The position numbers were made by a program, and so were the translations under genes. Under the pieces are notes generated by a model. That model searched no databases and was not told the origin of the DNA. It saw nothing but the letters and a program-made list of their open reading frames with translations. Positions 43,454-51,798 of a stretch of DNA of 64,000 nt are shown piece after piece. How positions within the stretch are numbered: position 1 is the first letter of the stretch; each line of letters starts with the position of its first letter. The DNA is taken from the NCBI GenBank assembly GCA_005881575.1, contig VBCA01000008.1, positions 1 through 64,000 on the forward strand, read 5' to 3'. Source of the DNA: Betaproteobacteria bacterium. GTDB lineage: Bacteria > Pseudomonadota > Gammaproteobacteria > Burkholderiales > SG8-39.

Positions 43454-46400
43454 GCGCCGCTTTCTCCGGCTTGCGCCGCTCCCTTCGCCTGCCGCGCCTT
43501 GCGGCCCGTGAGGAGGATGAAAAACAGGGGGACGAACAGCGTCGCGACGAAAGTCGCGGCGAGCATGCCGCCCTCCACCCCGGTGCCCATGGAACGGCGC
43601 GCGGCGGCACCCGCGCCCGAGGCGATGGCAAGGGGCAGCACGCCCAGCACGAACGCAAGCGAAGTCATCACGATCGGCCGGAAGCGCTGGCGCGCCGCGG
43701 TGACCGCGGCGTCGAACGCGGACATCCCCTTCCCGGCGTTCTGCGCGGCGAACTCGACGATGAGAATCGCGTTTTTCGCGGCGAGCCCGATCAGCGTCAC
43801 CAGGCCTATCTGGAAGTAGATGTCGTTATTCATGCCGCGCACGAGCACCGCGACGAGGGCGCCGAGTATGGCGAAGGGCACCGAGAGCAGCACCGCCACG
43901 GGGAGCGACCAGCGCTCGTAGTTGGCCGACAGGATCAGGAACACCATGATCAAGGCAAAACAGAACGCGATGATCGCGGCCTTGCCGGCGCGTTTTTCCT
44001 GGAACGCTTGGCCTACCCACTCGAGGAAATAGCCGCCGGGCAGAGCCTCGCGCGCGACCTGCTCGACGGCCGCGATGCCCTGTCCTGAGCTGACTCCGGG
44101 GACGGTGGCCGCCAGCACTTTCGCCGCGACGAAACCGTTGAAGCGGTCGATCTGGTCGGGTCCGACGACCGGTTGGATCTGCAGCATGCTCTTCAGCGGC
44201 AGCATCTCCCCGGTAGTGCCGGAACGCACGTACACGTTGCCGAGGTCCTCCGGGCGCACGCGGAACTGCGGCTCTGCCTGCATCTGGACGCGGTAGGTTC
44301 GCCCGAACTTGTTGAAGTCGTTGACGTAGAGCGCGCCCATCGTACTCTGCAGCGCGTCGAAGATGTCCGAGATCGGCACGCCGAGCGAGAGCGCCTTCTC
44401 GCGATCCACTTCGACGAAGAGCTGCGGAACGCTGGCGCGGAAAAAACTGTTGGTGGCCGTGAGATCGGGCCGTTTCCTGAGATCGCCGAGAAACTGCTGC
44501 ACGGTTTCAGCGAGCTTTTTCGCGTCGGCATTGGCGCGGCTCTGCAGGAACATCTCCATGCCTCCCGCGGTGCCCAGGCCCCGGATCGGCACCGGGCTGA
44601 AGGCGAAGACCAGGCCCTCGCTCACCGCCGTACCCTTGGCCCCTACGAACTTGACGATGTCCTCGGCGCTGGCCCTGCGCTCGTCCCAGGGTTTCAAAGT
44701 AATGAAGAGCGTCGCCGAGCTGGTTTTGTTGCCGCCGCCGATCAGGTCGAAGCCGTTGATCATGAAGACGTGCTCGACCGCCGGGTGCTCCGTGAGAATC
44801 TTCTGCATCGCCGCACCGACCTTGCCGGTGCGCGAGAGCGTCGCCCCGTCGGGAAGGACCACGGCCCCGAACAGGTAACCCTGGTCCTCCGGCGGCACGA
44901 GGCTGCCTGGCACGAGCCTCAACAGCCCTGCGGTGCACGCGATGACGAGCGCGAAGATCCCGAACGCGATTAGGGCGTGGTTCGCGACCCAGCGCACGCC
45001 GTTCGTATACAGGGAGACGATCCAGGCGAAACCCTGGTTGAATGGCCTGAAAATCCGCGATTCCTCGTGAGAGGGTTTGAGCAGCAGCGCGCACAGGGCG
45101 GGCGTGAGCGTCAGCGCCACCACTCCGGAGATGACAACCGCGGTGGTGACGGTGACGGCGAACTGCTGATAGAGCCGGCCAGCGAGGCCGCCGAGAAACG
45201 CCACCGGGACGAACACCGAGCACAGCACCAGCTCGATGGCGATGATGGCGCCGGTCACTTCACGCATGGACTCTATCGCGGCCTCCTTGGGCGAGAGGCC
45301 CTTGTCGGCCATGAGCCGCTCGACGTTCTCCAGTACGACGATGGCGTCGTCGACGACGATGCCCGTAGCGAGCACGATCGCGAACAGCGTCAGCGTGTTG
45401 ATCGAGAAGCCGAATGCGTACAGGCCGGCGAACGACCCGATGAGCGAGATCGGCACTGCGATGAAGGGAATGAGCGTGGCGCGCCAGCTCTGCAGGAAGA
45501 CGAACACCACCGCGAGCACCAGGAGCGCAGCGATGAACAGCGTGTGGATCACTTCCTTGATCGAGGCCTGCACGAAGCGGGTGGTGTCGAAGGGGATCAG
45601 GTAGCTGACGCCCGCCGGGAAGCCCTTGGCGATCTCCTCCATGGTCTTGCGCACCGAGTTGGCGACGTTGAGCGCGTTCGCGCCCGACTGCAGGAAGACG
45701 GCGGTGCCGATGGTCGGCCTGCCGTCCACGGTGGTGTAGGCGTCGTAGCTGACCGCGCCCAGCTCGATGCGCGCGATGTCCTTCACGCGCAGCACGCCGC
45801 CCGGACCGCTCGAGCGCAGCACGATGTTGCCGAACTCCTCCGGCTGGATCAGGCGTCCCTGGGCGGTGACGGTGTAGATCAGGGCCTGGCTGTCCGGAGC
45901 GGGGTCCTGGCCGATCTTGCCCGCCGCGTACTGATTGCTCTGCGCGCGGATGGCGCCGGCGACGTCGGTCGCGGTGATGCCGAGCTGCGCCATCTTGTCC
46001 GGCCGCAGCCAGATCCGCATCGAGTAGTCGCGCGCGCCGAAGATGGTCGCGTCGGCCACGCCCGGGACGCGCTTCAGCACGTCGAGCGCGTTGATCGTCA
46101 TGAAGTTCGAGAGGTAAAGCGTGTCGAAGCGCGGATCGGTCGATGTCACCGCGACGAAGAGCAGGATGTCGAGCGAGCGCTTCTGCACCACCACGCCGGT
46201 GCGCTTGACGTCGTCGGGCAGCCGCGGCAGCGCGATCTGCACGCGGTTGTTGACCTGGATGGTGGCGTTGTTGACGTCGGTCCCTACCTCGAAGGTGCAG
46301 GTGATGGTCAGCGTGCCGTTCGAGGAGGACGTGGACTGGAAGTAGAGCAGGCCCTCGACCCCGGAGAGCTGCTCCTCGATCGGCGCGGCGACGGTGCGCG

Positions 46401-46572
46401 AAAGCGTCTCGGCGCTCGCGCCGGGAAGCGTGGCGGTGATCGTTACCGTGGGCGGCGCGATCTCCGGGTATTGCGCGATGGGTAACACTTGCCAGGCGAC
46501 GAGGCCCGCGAGCGTGATGATGATCGCGATGACCGACGCAAAGATCGGGCGCTCGATGAAGAACCGCGACAT
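43450..46572 (-). CDS. RND multidrug efflux permease, HAE1 family
   Basis: The 1040-residue protein starts MSRFFIERPIFASVIAIIITLAGLVA. It has the twelve-helix RND layout with two large periplasmic loops. TLFAIVLATGIVVDDAIVVLENVERLMADKG holds the proton-relay Asp pair, and QIGLVTLIGLAAKNAILIVEFA is the matching C-terminal half. It is the drug/proton antiporter of an AcrB/MexB-type pump. A longer open frame extends upstream through the next gene but has no coding support. Confidence 0.95.
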   Translation of the reverse strand: MSRFFIERPIFASVIAIIITLAGLVAWQVLPIAQYPEIAPPTVTITATLPGASAETLSRTVAAPIEEQLSGVEGLLYFQSTSSSNGTLTITCTFEVGTDVNNATIQVNNRVQIALPRLPDDVKRTGVVVQKRSLDILLFVAVTSTDPRFDTLYLSNFMTINALDVLKRVPGVADATIFGARDYSMRIWLRPDKMAQLGITATDVAGAIRAQSNQYAAGKIGQDPAPDSQALIYTVTAQGRLIQPEEFGNIVLRSSGPGGVLRVKDIARIELGAVSYDAYTTVDGRPTIGTAVFLQSGANALNVANSVRKTMEEIAKGFPAGVSYLIPFDTTRFVQASIKEVIHTLFIAALLVLAVVFVFLQSWRATLIPFIAVPISLIGSFAGLYAFGFSINTLTLFAIVLATGIVVDDAIVVLENVERLMADKGLSPKEAAIESMREVTGAIIAIELVLCSVFVPVAFLGGLAGRLYQQFAVTVTTAVVISGVVALTLTPALCALLLKPSHEESRIFRPFNQGFAWIVSLYTNGVRWVANHALIAFGIFALVIACTAGLLRLVPGSLVPPEDQGYLFGAVVLPDGATLSRTGKVGAAMQKILTEHPAVEHVFMINGFDLIGGGNKTSSATLFITLKPWDERRASAEDIVKFVGAKGTAVSEGLVFAFSPVPIRGLGTAGGMEMFLQSRANADAKKLAETVQQFLGDLRKRPDLTATNSFFRASVPQLFVEVDREKALSLGVPISDIFDALQSTMGALYVNDFNKFGRTYRVQMQAEPQFRVRPEDLGNVYVRSGTTGEMLPLKSMLQIQPVVGPDQIDRFNGFVAAKVLAATVPGVSSGQGIAAVEQVAREALPGGYFLEWVGQAFQEKRAGKAAIIAFCFALIMVFLILSANYERWSLPVAVLLSVPFAILGALVAVLVRGMNNDIYFQIGLVTLIGLAAKNAILIVEFAAQNAGKGMSAFDAAVTAARQRFRPIVMTSLAFVLGVLPLAIASGAGAAARRSMGTGVEGGMLAATFVATLFVPLFFILLTGRKARQAKGAAQAGESGA

Positions 46573-46577
46573 GGCGC

Positions 46578-47741
46578 TTACTTTGCGGCCGGCGCAGCGG
46601 CCTTTGCTTCGGCGGGAGATTGCGGACTCACCGCGCTCCCCGGCCGGACCTTGAGCAGGTTGTCGAGAATCACCCGGTCGCCGGGATTGAGGCCCCCGAG
46701 GATCATCCAATCGTTGCCGACCCAGTCGCCCACCTGGACCGGGCGGGACTCGGCCTTGTTTTCCTTGTCGAGGGTGAACACCAGAAACGTTTTCTCGGTC
46801 TGGATGACTGCGGTCTGGGGCACGAGGAACACGTTGCCGCGCTCGCCCGCCGCCAACTGGACGCGCACGAACTGGCCGGGAAGCAGCTGCACGCGCGGAT
46901 TGGCGAAAGTCGCGCGCAGCTCCTGCGTGGCGAGCCTGGGATCGATCTGGGTGGCGGCGAAATTGAGCCGACCGGCCAACGGATAGCGCGAGCCGTCGGG
47001 GAGGGAGAGACGCACCTCCGCGGACTTGATGCGATCGAGCCTCCTGTCGGGAAGCTTCGCGAGATCCGACTCGGAAAGGCTGAACCGGATCCAGACGGGA
47101 TCCACCTGATTCATCGTCGTGAGCAGGCTGCTGTCCTGTCCCGCCGTCACCAGGCTGCCCTCGGAGCGGGCGATGCGTCCGGCGACGCCCGACACCGGCG
47201 CGGTCACTCGCGTATAGGACAGGTTGAGCTCGGCCTGGCGCAGATTCGCCTGGGCGGCCTGGAGCGTCGCGTCCGAGAGCTTTTGCGCCGACATCGCGTC
47301 GTCGAATTCTTTCTGACTGATAGCCTTTTCGTCGGCGAGTGTCTTGAGCCGCGCGGCTTCGCGCCGCGTCTGCTCCTGGCGCGCGCGCTCCTGCGCCATC
47401 TGCGCATTGGCTTGGGAGAGGGCTATCTCGTAAGGGACGGGATCGATTTGGAAGAGGGGAGCGCCTTCGCGCACGAAATCCCCCTCGTTGTAGAGGCGCT
47501 TGAGAAGGATTCCCGAAACGCGTGCGCGCACCTCGACTTCCTTGGACCCTTGCACCTGGCCCACCGCCTCGAGAACGATGGGCACGCGCTGCGGCGCGAC
47601 CAGGAGGACCCTGGCCGGAATGCCTGTCGCGACCGGGTTGGATGCGGGAGTGTTGGCCCCGCCCTGCTCGCATCCCGCGAGCAAGGCCCCAGCCAGCAAT
47701 CCGGTAAGGTAGAAGGCCGGCCGAGCGTAAATGAACGCCAT
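46578..47741 (-). CDS. RND periplasmic adaptor (membrane fusion) lipoprotein
   Basis: The 387-residue protein has a lipobox (LLAGALLAGC), a lipoyl-like split domain (VEVRARVSGILLKRLYNEGDFVREGAPLFQID and YTRVTAPVSGVAGRI) around a coiled hairpin, and a beta-barrel part ending in NVFLVPQTAVIQ. It is the AcrA/MexA class. It is the first gene of the pump operon. The ATG at 47741 is the natural start; an upstream in-frame start at 47798 would place coding sequence across the operator. Confidence 0.93.
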   Translation of the reverse strand: MAFIYARPAFYLTGLLAGALLAGCEQGGANTPASNPVATGIPARVLLVAPQRVPIVLEAVGQVQGSKEVEVRARVSGILLKRLYNEGDFVREGAPLFQIDPVPYEIALSQANAQMAQERARQEQTRREAARLKTLADEKAISQKEFDDAMSAQKLSDATLQAAQANLRQAELNLSYTRVTAPVSGVAGRIARSEGSLVTAGQDSSLLTTMNQVDPVWIRFSLSESDLAKLPDRRLDRIKSAEVRLSLPDGSRYPLAGRLNFAATQIDPRLATQELRATFANPRVQLLPGQFVRVQLAAGERGNVFLVPQTAVIQTEKTFLVFTLDKENKAESRPVQVGDWVGNDWMILGGLNPGDRVILDNLLKVRPGSAVSPQSPAEAKAAAPAAK

Positions 47742-47785
47742 TGGAGATCGTCTCTGGTCGATGAATTTGATTTGAGCGGGGCCAG

Positions 47786-47809
47786 TATATACAATCACGA
47801 ATGTATGTC
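47786..47809. promoter_or_regulatory. AcrR-type operator between efflux operon and TetR gene
   Basis: An imperfect palindrome, tatatacaatc then acgaatgtatgtc, matches the E. coli AcrR box at most positions (half-sites tacatac and gtatgta). It lies 44 bases upstream of the adaptor ATG and 20 bases upstream of the regulator start. TetR-family binding here would repress both directions, the known arrangement in acrRAB and ttgR loci. Confidence 0.7.
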
Positions 47810-47829
47810 AACGATGCTGCGTCTCCGAC

Positions 47830-48474
47830 TTGCGTAGAACGAAACGGGAATCCGAGCGCACCCGGCAGGGCATCCTGCGTGCGGCGCGCAAGGTTTTCGC
47901 CCGCCAGGGAGTGATCCGCACGACGCTCGGGGAGATCGCTGCCGCGGCTGGCGTGACGCGCGGGGCGATCTACTGGCATTTCGCCGACAAGAACGAGCTG
48001 TTCTTCGCCATGCGCGAGCAGGTGGCCGTACCAATGATCGACCAGATCGATCTTGCGCTGCGGCGCGCCGACAGGTCCGATCCCGTTGCGGGGGTCGAGC
48101 GCTTTTTGCTCGGCATTCTGGAAGCGCTCGAGAGCGACGCCTCGGTGCGCCAGACGTTCCAGATCATGGGCTTCAAATGCGAGTACGTCGGGGAGTTCGA
48201 ACGCGAACTCGCGCTGCAGCGCTTGCGATGTTCCGAGCTCATCTCCAAGCTCACGCAGGCCTACGGGCGCGCGCAGCGCGCCGGAAGCTTGCGGGCCGGA
48301 CTGAGTCCGCCGATGGCTGCCGTCGAAACCTGCAGTTTCCTGATGGGTCTCACGCGGCTGTGGCTCCTCGACGCCAAGCGCTCGCTCGTGCGCCGGGCTA
48401 CTCGCCGACTGATCTTCGCTCACGTTGCCGGCCACCGGCGCGGAGGCAGGGAGAGGAATCCGCGAAACCTTTGA
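47830..48474 (+). CDS. TetR-family repressor, AcrR/TtgR-like
   Basis: The 214-residue protein has an N-terminal TetR helix-turn-helix (RTKRESERTRQGILRAARKVFARQGVIRTTLGEIAAAAGVTRGAIYWHFADKNEL, in pieces at residues 3-56) and a C-terminal domain of the AcrR/TtgR ligand-binding class (FKCEYVGEFERELA). It is divergent from the efflux operon and should repress it until a drug binds. The start is a TTG at 47830. No ATG fits before the helix-turn-helix. Confidence 0.9.
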   Translation: MRRTKRESERTRQGILRAARKVFARQGVIRTTLGEIAAAAGVTRGAIYWHFADKNELFFAMREQVAVPMIDQIDLALRRADRSDPVAGVERFLLGILEALESDASVRQTFQIMGFKCEYVGEFERELALQRLRCSELISKLTQAYGRAQRAGSLRAGLSPPMAAVETCSFLMGLTRLWLLDAKRSLVRRATRRLIFAHVAGHRRGGRERNPRNL

Positions 48475-48543
48475 TTTATTTTCGCGGGGACGCTACTCTC
48501 ACCGGGCAGAGCTGCGAGTTGCGGCCTGGAGGGGCTAGAGCCG

Positions 48544-49272
48544 ATGCGAAGTGTCGTCCTGGATACCGAAACCACCGGCCTGAACGCGGGTCTCGGCGAC
48601 CGGATCATCGAACTGGGCTGCATCGAGGTCCTGAGCCGGCGCGTCACGGGAAACCACTTCCACCGCTACATCAATCCCGAGCGCGAGAGCGAGGAAGGTG
48701 CGCTCAAGGTGCACGGCATCGATCACGAGTTCCTGCAGGACAAGCCCAAGTTCCGCGAGATCTCGGCCGAGTTCCTGGACTACATTCAGGGCGCCGAGCT
48801 CGTGATCCACAACGCCGCTTTCGACGTCGAATTCCTGAATCTCGAGCTGGGCAGGCTCGGGCTCCCGCCGATCGAGGCGCACTGCGCGGGGATCGTCGAT
48901 TCCCTGAAGATCGCACGCGAGCTGCACCCCGGGAAGAAAAACTCCCTGGACGCCCTGTGCGAGCGCTATCAGGTAGCTCACGCCCACCGCACCCTCCACG
49001 GCGCGCTGCTCGACGCGGCGCTCCTCGCGGAGGTCTATCTGGCCATGACCCGCGGGCAGGAAAGCCTTGCGATCGAACTCGGTCAGCCACGCCCCGCTCT
49101 GGGGAGGGCTGCGGCGACCGAGGGCGAGCGGCCCCCGCTCATCGTCCTCCGGCCGAGCGCGGAAGAGCTCGCCGAGCACGCCAGTCTGCTCGCCGACATG
49201 GAGGCCGAGAACAAGACGCAATGTGTATGGCGCCGCTTCGAGACCGCTGTGGAGATGCTCGATCGGGTATGA
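48544..49272 (+). CDS. dnaQ: DNA polymerase III epsilon subunit (3'-5' proofreading exonuclease)
   Basis: The 242-residue protein has the DEDDh exonuclease motifs: VVLDTETTGL (Exo I, Asp and Glu), VIHNAAFDVEFLN (Exo II), and HRTLHGALLDAALLAEVY (Exo III with His and Asp). The short helical C-terminal tail that contacts the polymerase follows (RFETAVEMLDRV). It proofreads replication. The partner rnhA lies 6.5 kb away because the efflux locus separates them. Confidence 0.95.
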   Translation: MRSVVLDTETTGLNAGLGDRIIELGCIEVLSRRVTGNHFHRYINPERESEEGALKVHGIDHEFLQDKPKFREISAEFLDYIQGAELVIHNAAFDVEFLNLELGRLGLPPIEAHCAGIVDSLKIARELHPGKKNSLDALCERYQVAHAHRTLHGALLDAALLAEVYLAMTRGQESLAIELGQPRPALGRAAATEGERPPLIVLRPSAEELAEHASLLADMEAENKTQCVWRRFETAVEMLDRV

Positions 49273-49307
49273 AAGCGAGCAACGCAGCACGGCGGGGTCG
49301 AACGGCG

Positions 49308-50960
49308 ATGTCGGGCGCGGACAAGGCGAATCCGTACGAGCTCGATCTCGACAGGAACCCGGCCAACTACGCGCCCCTGACGCCGCTGGGATTCATCGAG
49401 CGCGCCGCCACCGTCTATCCCGGACGCCTCGCAGTCATCCACGGGGCGCGACGCGCCACGTGGGCCGAGACCTATGCGCGTTGCCGGCGTCTCGCCTCGG
49501 CGCTTGCGCACCGCGGCATAGGCGTCGGCGACACGGTCGCGGCGATGCTCGCGAATACCCCTGAAATGCTCGAGTGTCATTTCGGCATTCCCATGACGGG
49601 CGCGGTCGTCAACACGCTGAACACGCGCCTCGACGCCGAGGCGATCGCCTTCATGCTCGGGCACGGCGGGGCCAAGGTCCTGATCGCCGACCGCGAGTTC
49701 TCGGGTACCGTCACGCGCGCTCTCGCCGCCCTCGAGGAGAAACCGTTCGTGATCGACGTGGACGATCCCGAGTACTCGGGCGCGGGCGAGCGCATCGGCC
49801 AGGCGGAGTACGAGCGCTTCATCGCCGAAGGCGATCCGGAATTTCCGTGGCAGCCTCCCGCCGATGAATGGAACGCCATTTCGCTCAACTACACCTCGGG
49901 TACCACCGGCGACCCCAAGGGCGTGGTCTACCATCACCGCGGCGCCTACCTGAACGCGATCTGCAACATCGTGACCTGGGGCATGCCGCATCACGCGGTA
50001 TATCTGTGGACGCTGCCCATGTTCCACTGCAACGGCTGGTGCTTTCCCTGGACCATGGCCGCCAACGCGGGCACCAACGTATGCCTGCGCAAGGTCGAGG
50101 CGAAGCTCGTCTTCGACGCGATGCGGGAGCACGACGTGACCCACTATTGCGGCGCGCCGATCGTGCATTCGACGCTGATCAATGCAGACCCTGCGCTGCG
50201 CGAGGGCCTAGCCCACAAGGTGCACGCCATGGTCGCCGCCGCCGCGCCGCCCGCGGCCATGATCGAGGGCATGGAGCGAATGGGCTGGGAGCTCACCCAC
50301 GTATACGGTCTCACCGAGGTCTACGGACCGGCGACCGTGTGCGCGAAGCAGGAGGAGTGGAAGAGTCTCGATATCGGCGCTCGCACCGAGCGCAACGGCC
50401 GCCAGGGCGTACGCTACCTCATGGAAGAGGGCCTGACGGTGATGGATCCGCAGACCATGCAGCCGGTTCCCGCGGACGGCGAGACCATGGGCGAGATCAT
50501 GTTCCGCGGAAACATCACCATGAAGGGCTACCTGAAGAACCGCAAGGCGACCGAGGACGCCTTCGCGGGCGGTTGGTTCCATTCGGGCGACCTCGCGGTG
50601 ATGCAGCCCGACGGCTACCTCAAGATCAAGGACCGCGCCAAGGACATCATCATCTCCGGCGGCGAGAACATCTCGTCGCTCGAGGTCGAGGACGTGCTTT
50701 ATCGGCACCCGGCGGTCCTCGCGGCGGCCGTGGTGGCGAAGCCCGACCCGAGGTGGGGAGAAACGCCGTGCGCCTTCGTTGAGCTGAAAGCCGGCGCAAG
50801 GGTCACGGAACAGGAACTCGTCGATCACTGCCGGGCTCACCTCGCGCATTTCAAGGCGCCGCGCCACGTCGTGTTCAGCGTGCTGCCGAAGACTTCCACG
50901 GGCAAGATCCAGAAGTTCGTGCTGCGGCAGCAGGCGAGATCGGCCTCGGCGATAGAATGA
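49308..50960 (+). CDS. Acyl-CoA synthetase (AMP-binding)
   Basis: The 550-residue enzyme has the adenylate-forming motifs: NYTSGTTGDPKGVVYHHRG (P-loop), YGLTEVYGPATV, YLKIKDRAKDIIISGGENIS, and KTSTGKIQKF with the catalytic Lys. It activates a carboxylic acid to its CoA thioester through an acyl-adenylate. The N-terminus MSGADKANPYELDLDRNPANY is typical of the short/medium-chain group. An ATG at 49269 overlapping the dnaQ stop is an alternative start. An enoyl-CoA hydratase follows. Confidence 0.93.
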   Translation: MSGADKANPYELDLDRNPANYAPLTPLGFIERAATVYPGRLAVIHGARRATWAETYARCRRLASALAHRGIGVGDTVAAMLANTPEMLECHFGIPMTGAVVNTLNTRLDAEAIAFMLGHGGAKVLIADREFSGTVTRALAALEEKPFVIDVDDPEYSGAGERIGQAEYERFIAEGDPEFPWQPPADEWNAISLNYTSGTTGDPKGVVYHHRGAYLNAICNIVTWGMPHHAVYLWTLPMFHCNGWCFPWTMAANAGTNVCLRKVEAKLVFDAMREHDVTHYCGAPIVHSTLINADPALREGLAHKVHAMVAAAAPPAAMIEGMERMGWELTHVYGLTEVYGPATVCAKQEEWKSLDIGARTERNGRQGVRYLMEEGLTVMDPQTMQPVPADGETMGEIMFRGNITMKGYLKNRKATEDAFAGGWFHSGDLAVMQPDGYLKIKDRAKDIIISGGENISSLEVEDVLYRHPAVLAAAVVAKPDPRWGETPCAFVELKAGARVTEQELVDHCRAHLAHFKAPRHVVFSVLPKTSTGKIQKFVLRQQARSASAIE

Positions 50961-50970
50961 CGGAGGACGC

Positions 50971-51774
50971 ATGAACGCTCCATCCAAGACCGAAGTCGAA
51001 GCACCCTACGTTTTGCGCGAGGACAAGGACGGCGTGGCGACGCTGACGCTCAACCGCGGCGATCGCATGAACCCGCTCTCGACTGCGATGCTCTCGGCGC
51101 TGCAGGCCGAACTCGGCCGGCTCGCCAAGGACACGGCGGCCCGCGTGGTCGTGCTCGCCGGCGCGGGTCAGCACTTCTGCGCCGGTCACGACCTGCGCGA
51201 AATGCGCTCGCACCCCGACAAGGCCTGGCAGAAGGCTCTTTTCGAGCAGTGCAGCGAGATGATGCTGTCGCTCGTGCGCCTGCCTCAGCCGGTGGTCGCG
51301 CGCGTTCAGGGCGTCGCGGTCGCCGCCGGCTGCCAGCTCGTGTCGATGTGCGATCTGGCCGTAGCGAGCGAGGTCGCGCAGTTCGCTCTGCCGGGGATCA
51401 AGAGCGGGATTTTCTGCACCACTCCGGGCGTGGGTGTCGCGCGCAACCTCGGGCGCAAGCACGCACTCGAGATGCTCTTCACGGGCGACCTGATCGACGC
51501 GAAGACCGCGCTCGCCTGGGGCCTGGTGAACCGGGTCGCGCCGCTTGCCGAGCTCGATGCCGAGGTGGACAGGCTCGCCCGCAAGATCGTCGCGCACAGC
51601 AGCGCCGTGGTGAGCCTGGGCAAGCGATTCTTCTACGAGCAGGCGGAGAAAGGACTGGCGGACGCCTATTCGCTTGCGACCGAGGGCATGGCCTGCAACA
51701 TGATGCTGGAAGATGCCGGCGAAGGGATTGACGCCTTCATCCAGAAACGCAGGCCCGACTGGCGCGGGCGCTAG
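50971..51774 (+). CDS. Enoyl-CoA hydratase/isomerase family protein
   Basis: The 267-residue crotonase-fold protein has VVLAGAGQHFCAGHDLREM (oxyanion hole), VVARVQGVAVAAGCQLVSMCDLAVASE, and ALAWGLVNRVAPLAEL. It should hydrate or isomerise an enoyl-CoA. Position and direction after the acyl-CoA synthetase (10 bases) suggest they act on the same acid. The usual catalytic Glu pair is not clear in the second block, so a variant reaction is possible. Confidence 0.9.
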   Translation: MNAPSKTEVEAPYVLREDKDGVATLTLNRGDRMNPLSTAMLSALQAELGRLAKDTAARVVVLAGAGQHFCAGHDLREMRSHPDKAWQKALFEQCSEMMLSLVRLPQPVVARVQGVAVAAGCQLVSMCDLAVASEVAQFALPGIKSGIFCTTPGVGVARNLGRKHALEMLFTGDLIDAKTALAWGLVNRVAPLAELDAEVDRLARKIVAHSSAVVSLGKRFFYEQAEKGLADAYSLATEGMACNMMLEDAGEGIDAFIQKRRPDWRGR

Positions 51775-51798
51775 AGGTAGCGCGCCGGCAGGGAAGAC

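Noticed and set aside
46573-48435. A 1661-codon open frame extending the RND permease gene upstream
   Set aside because: The permease starts at MSRFFIERPIF (46572); the extension is the antisense or shadow frame of the adaptor and TetR genes and has no conserved sequence.
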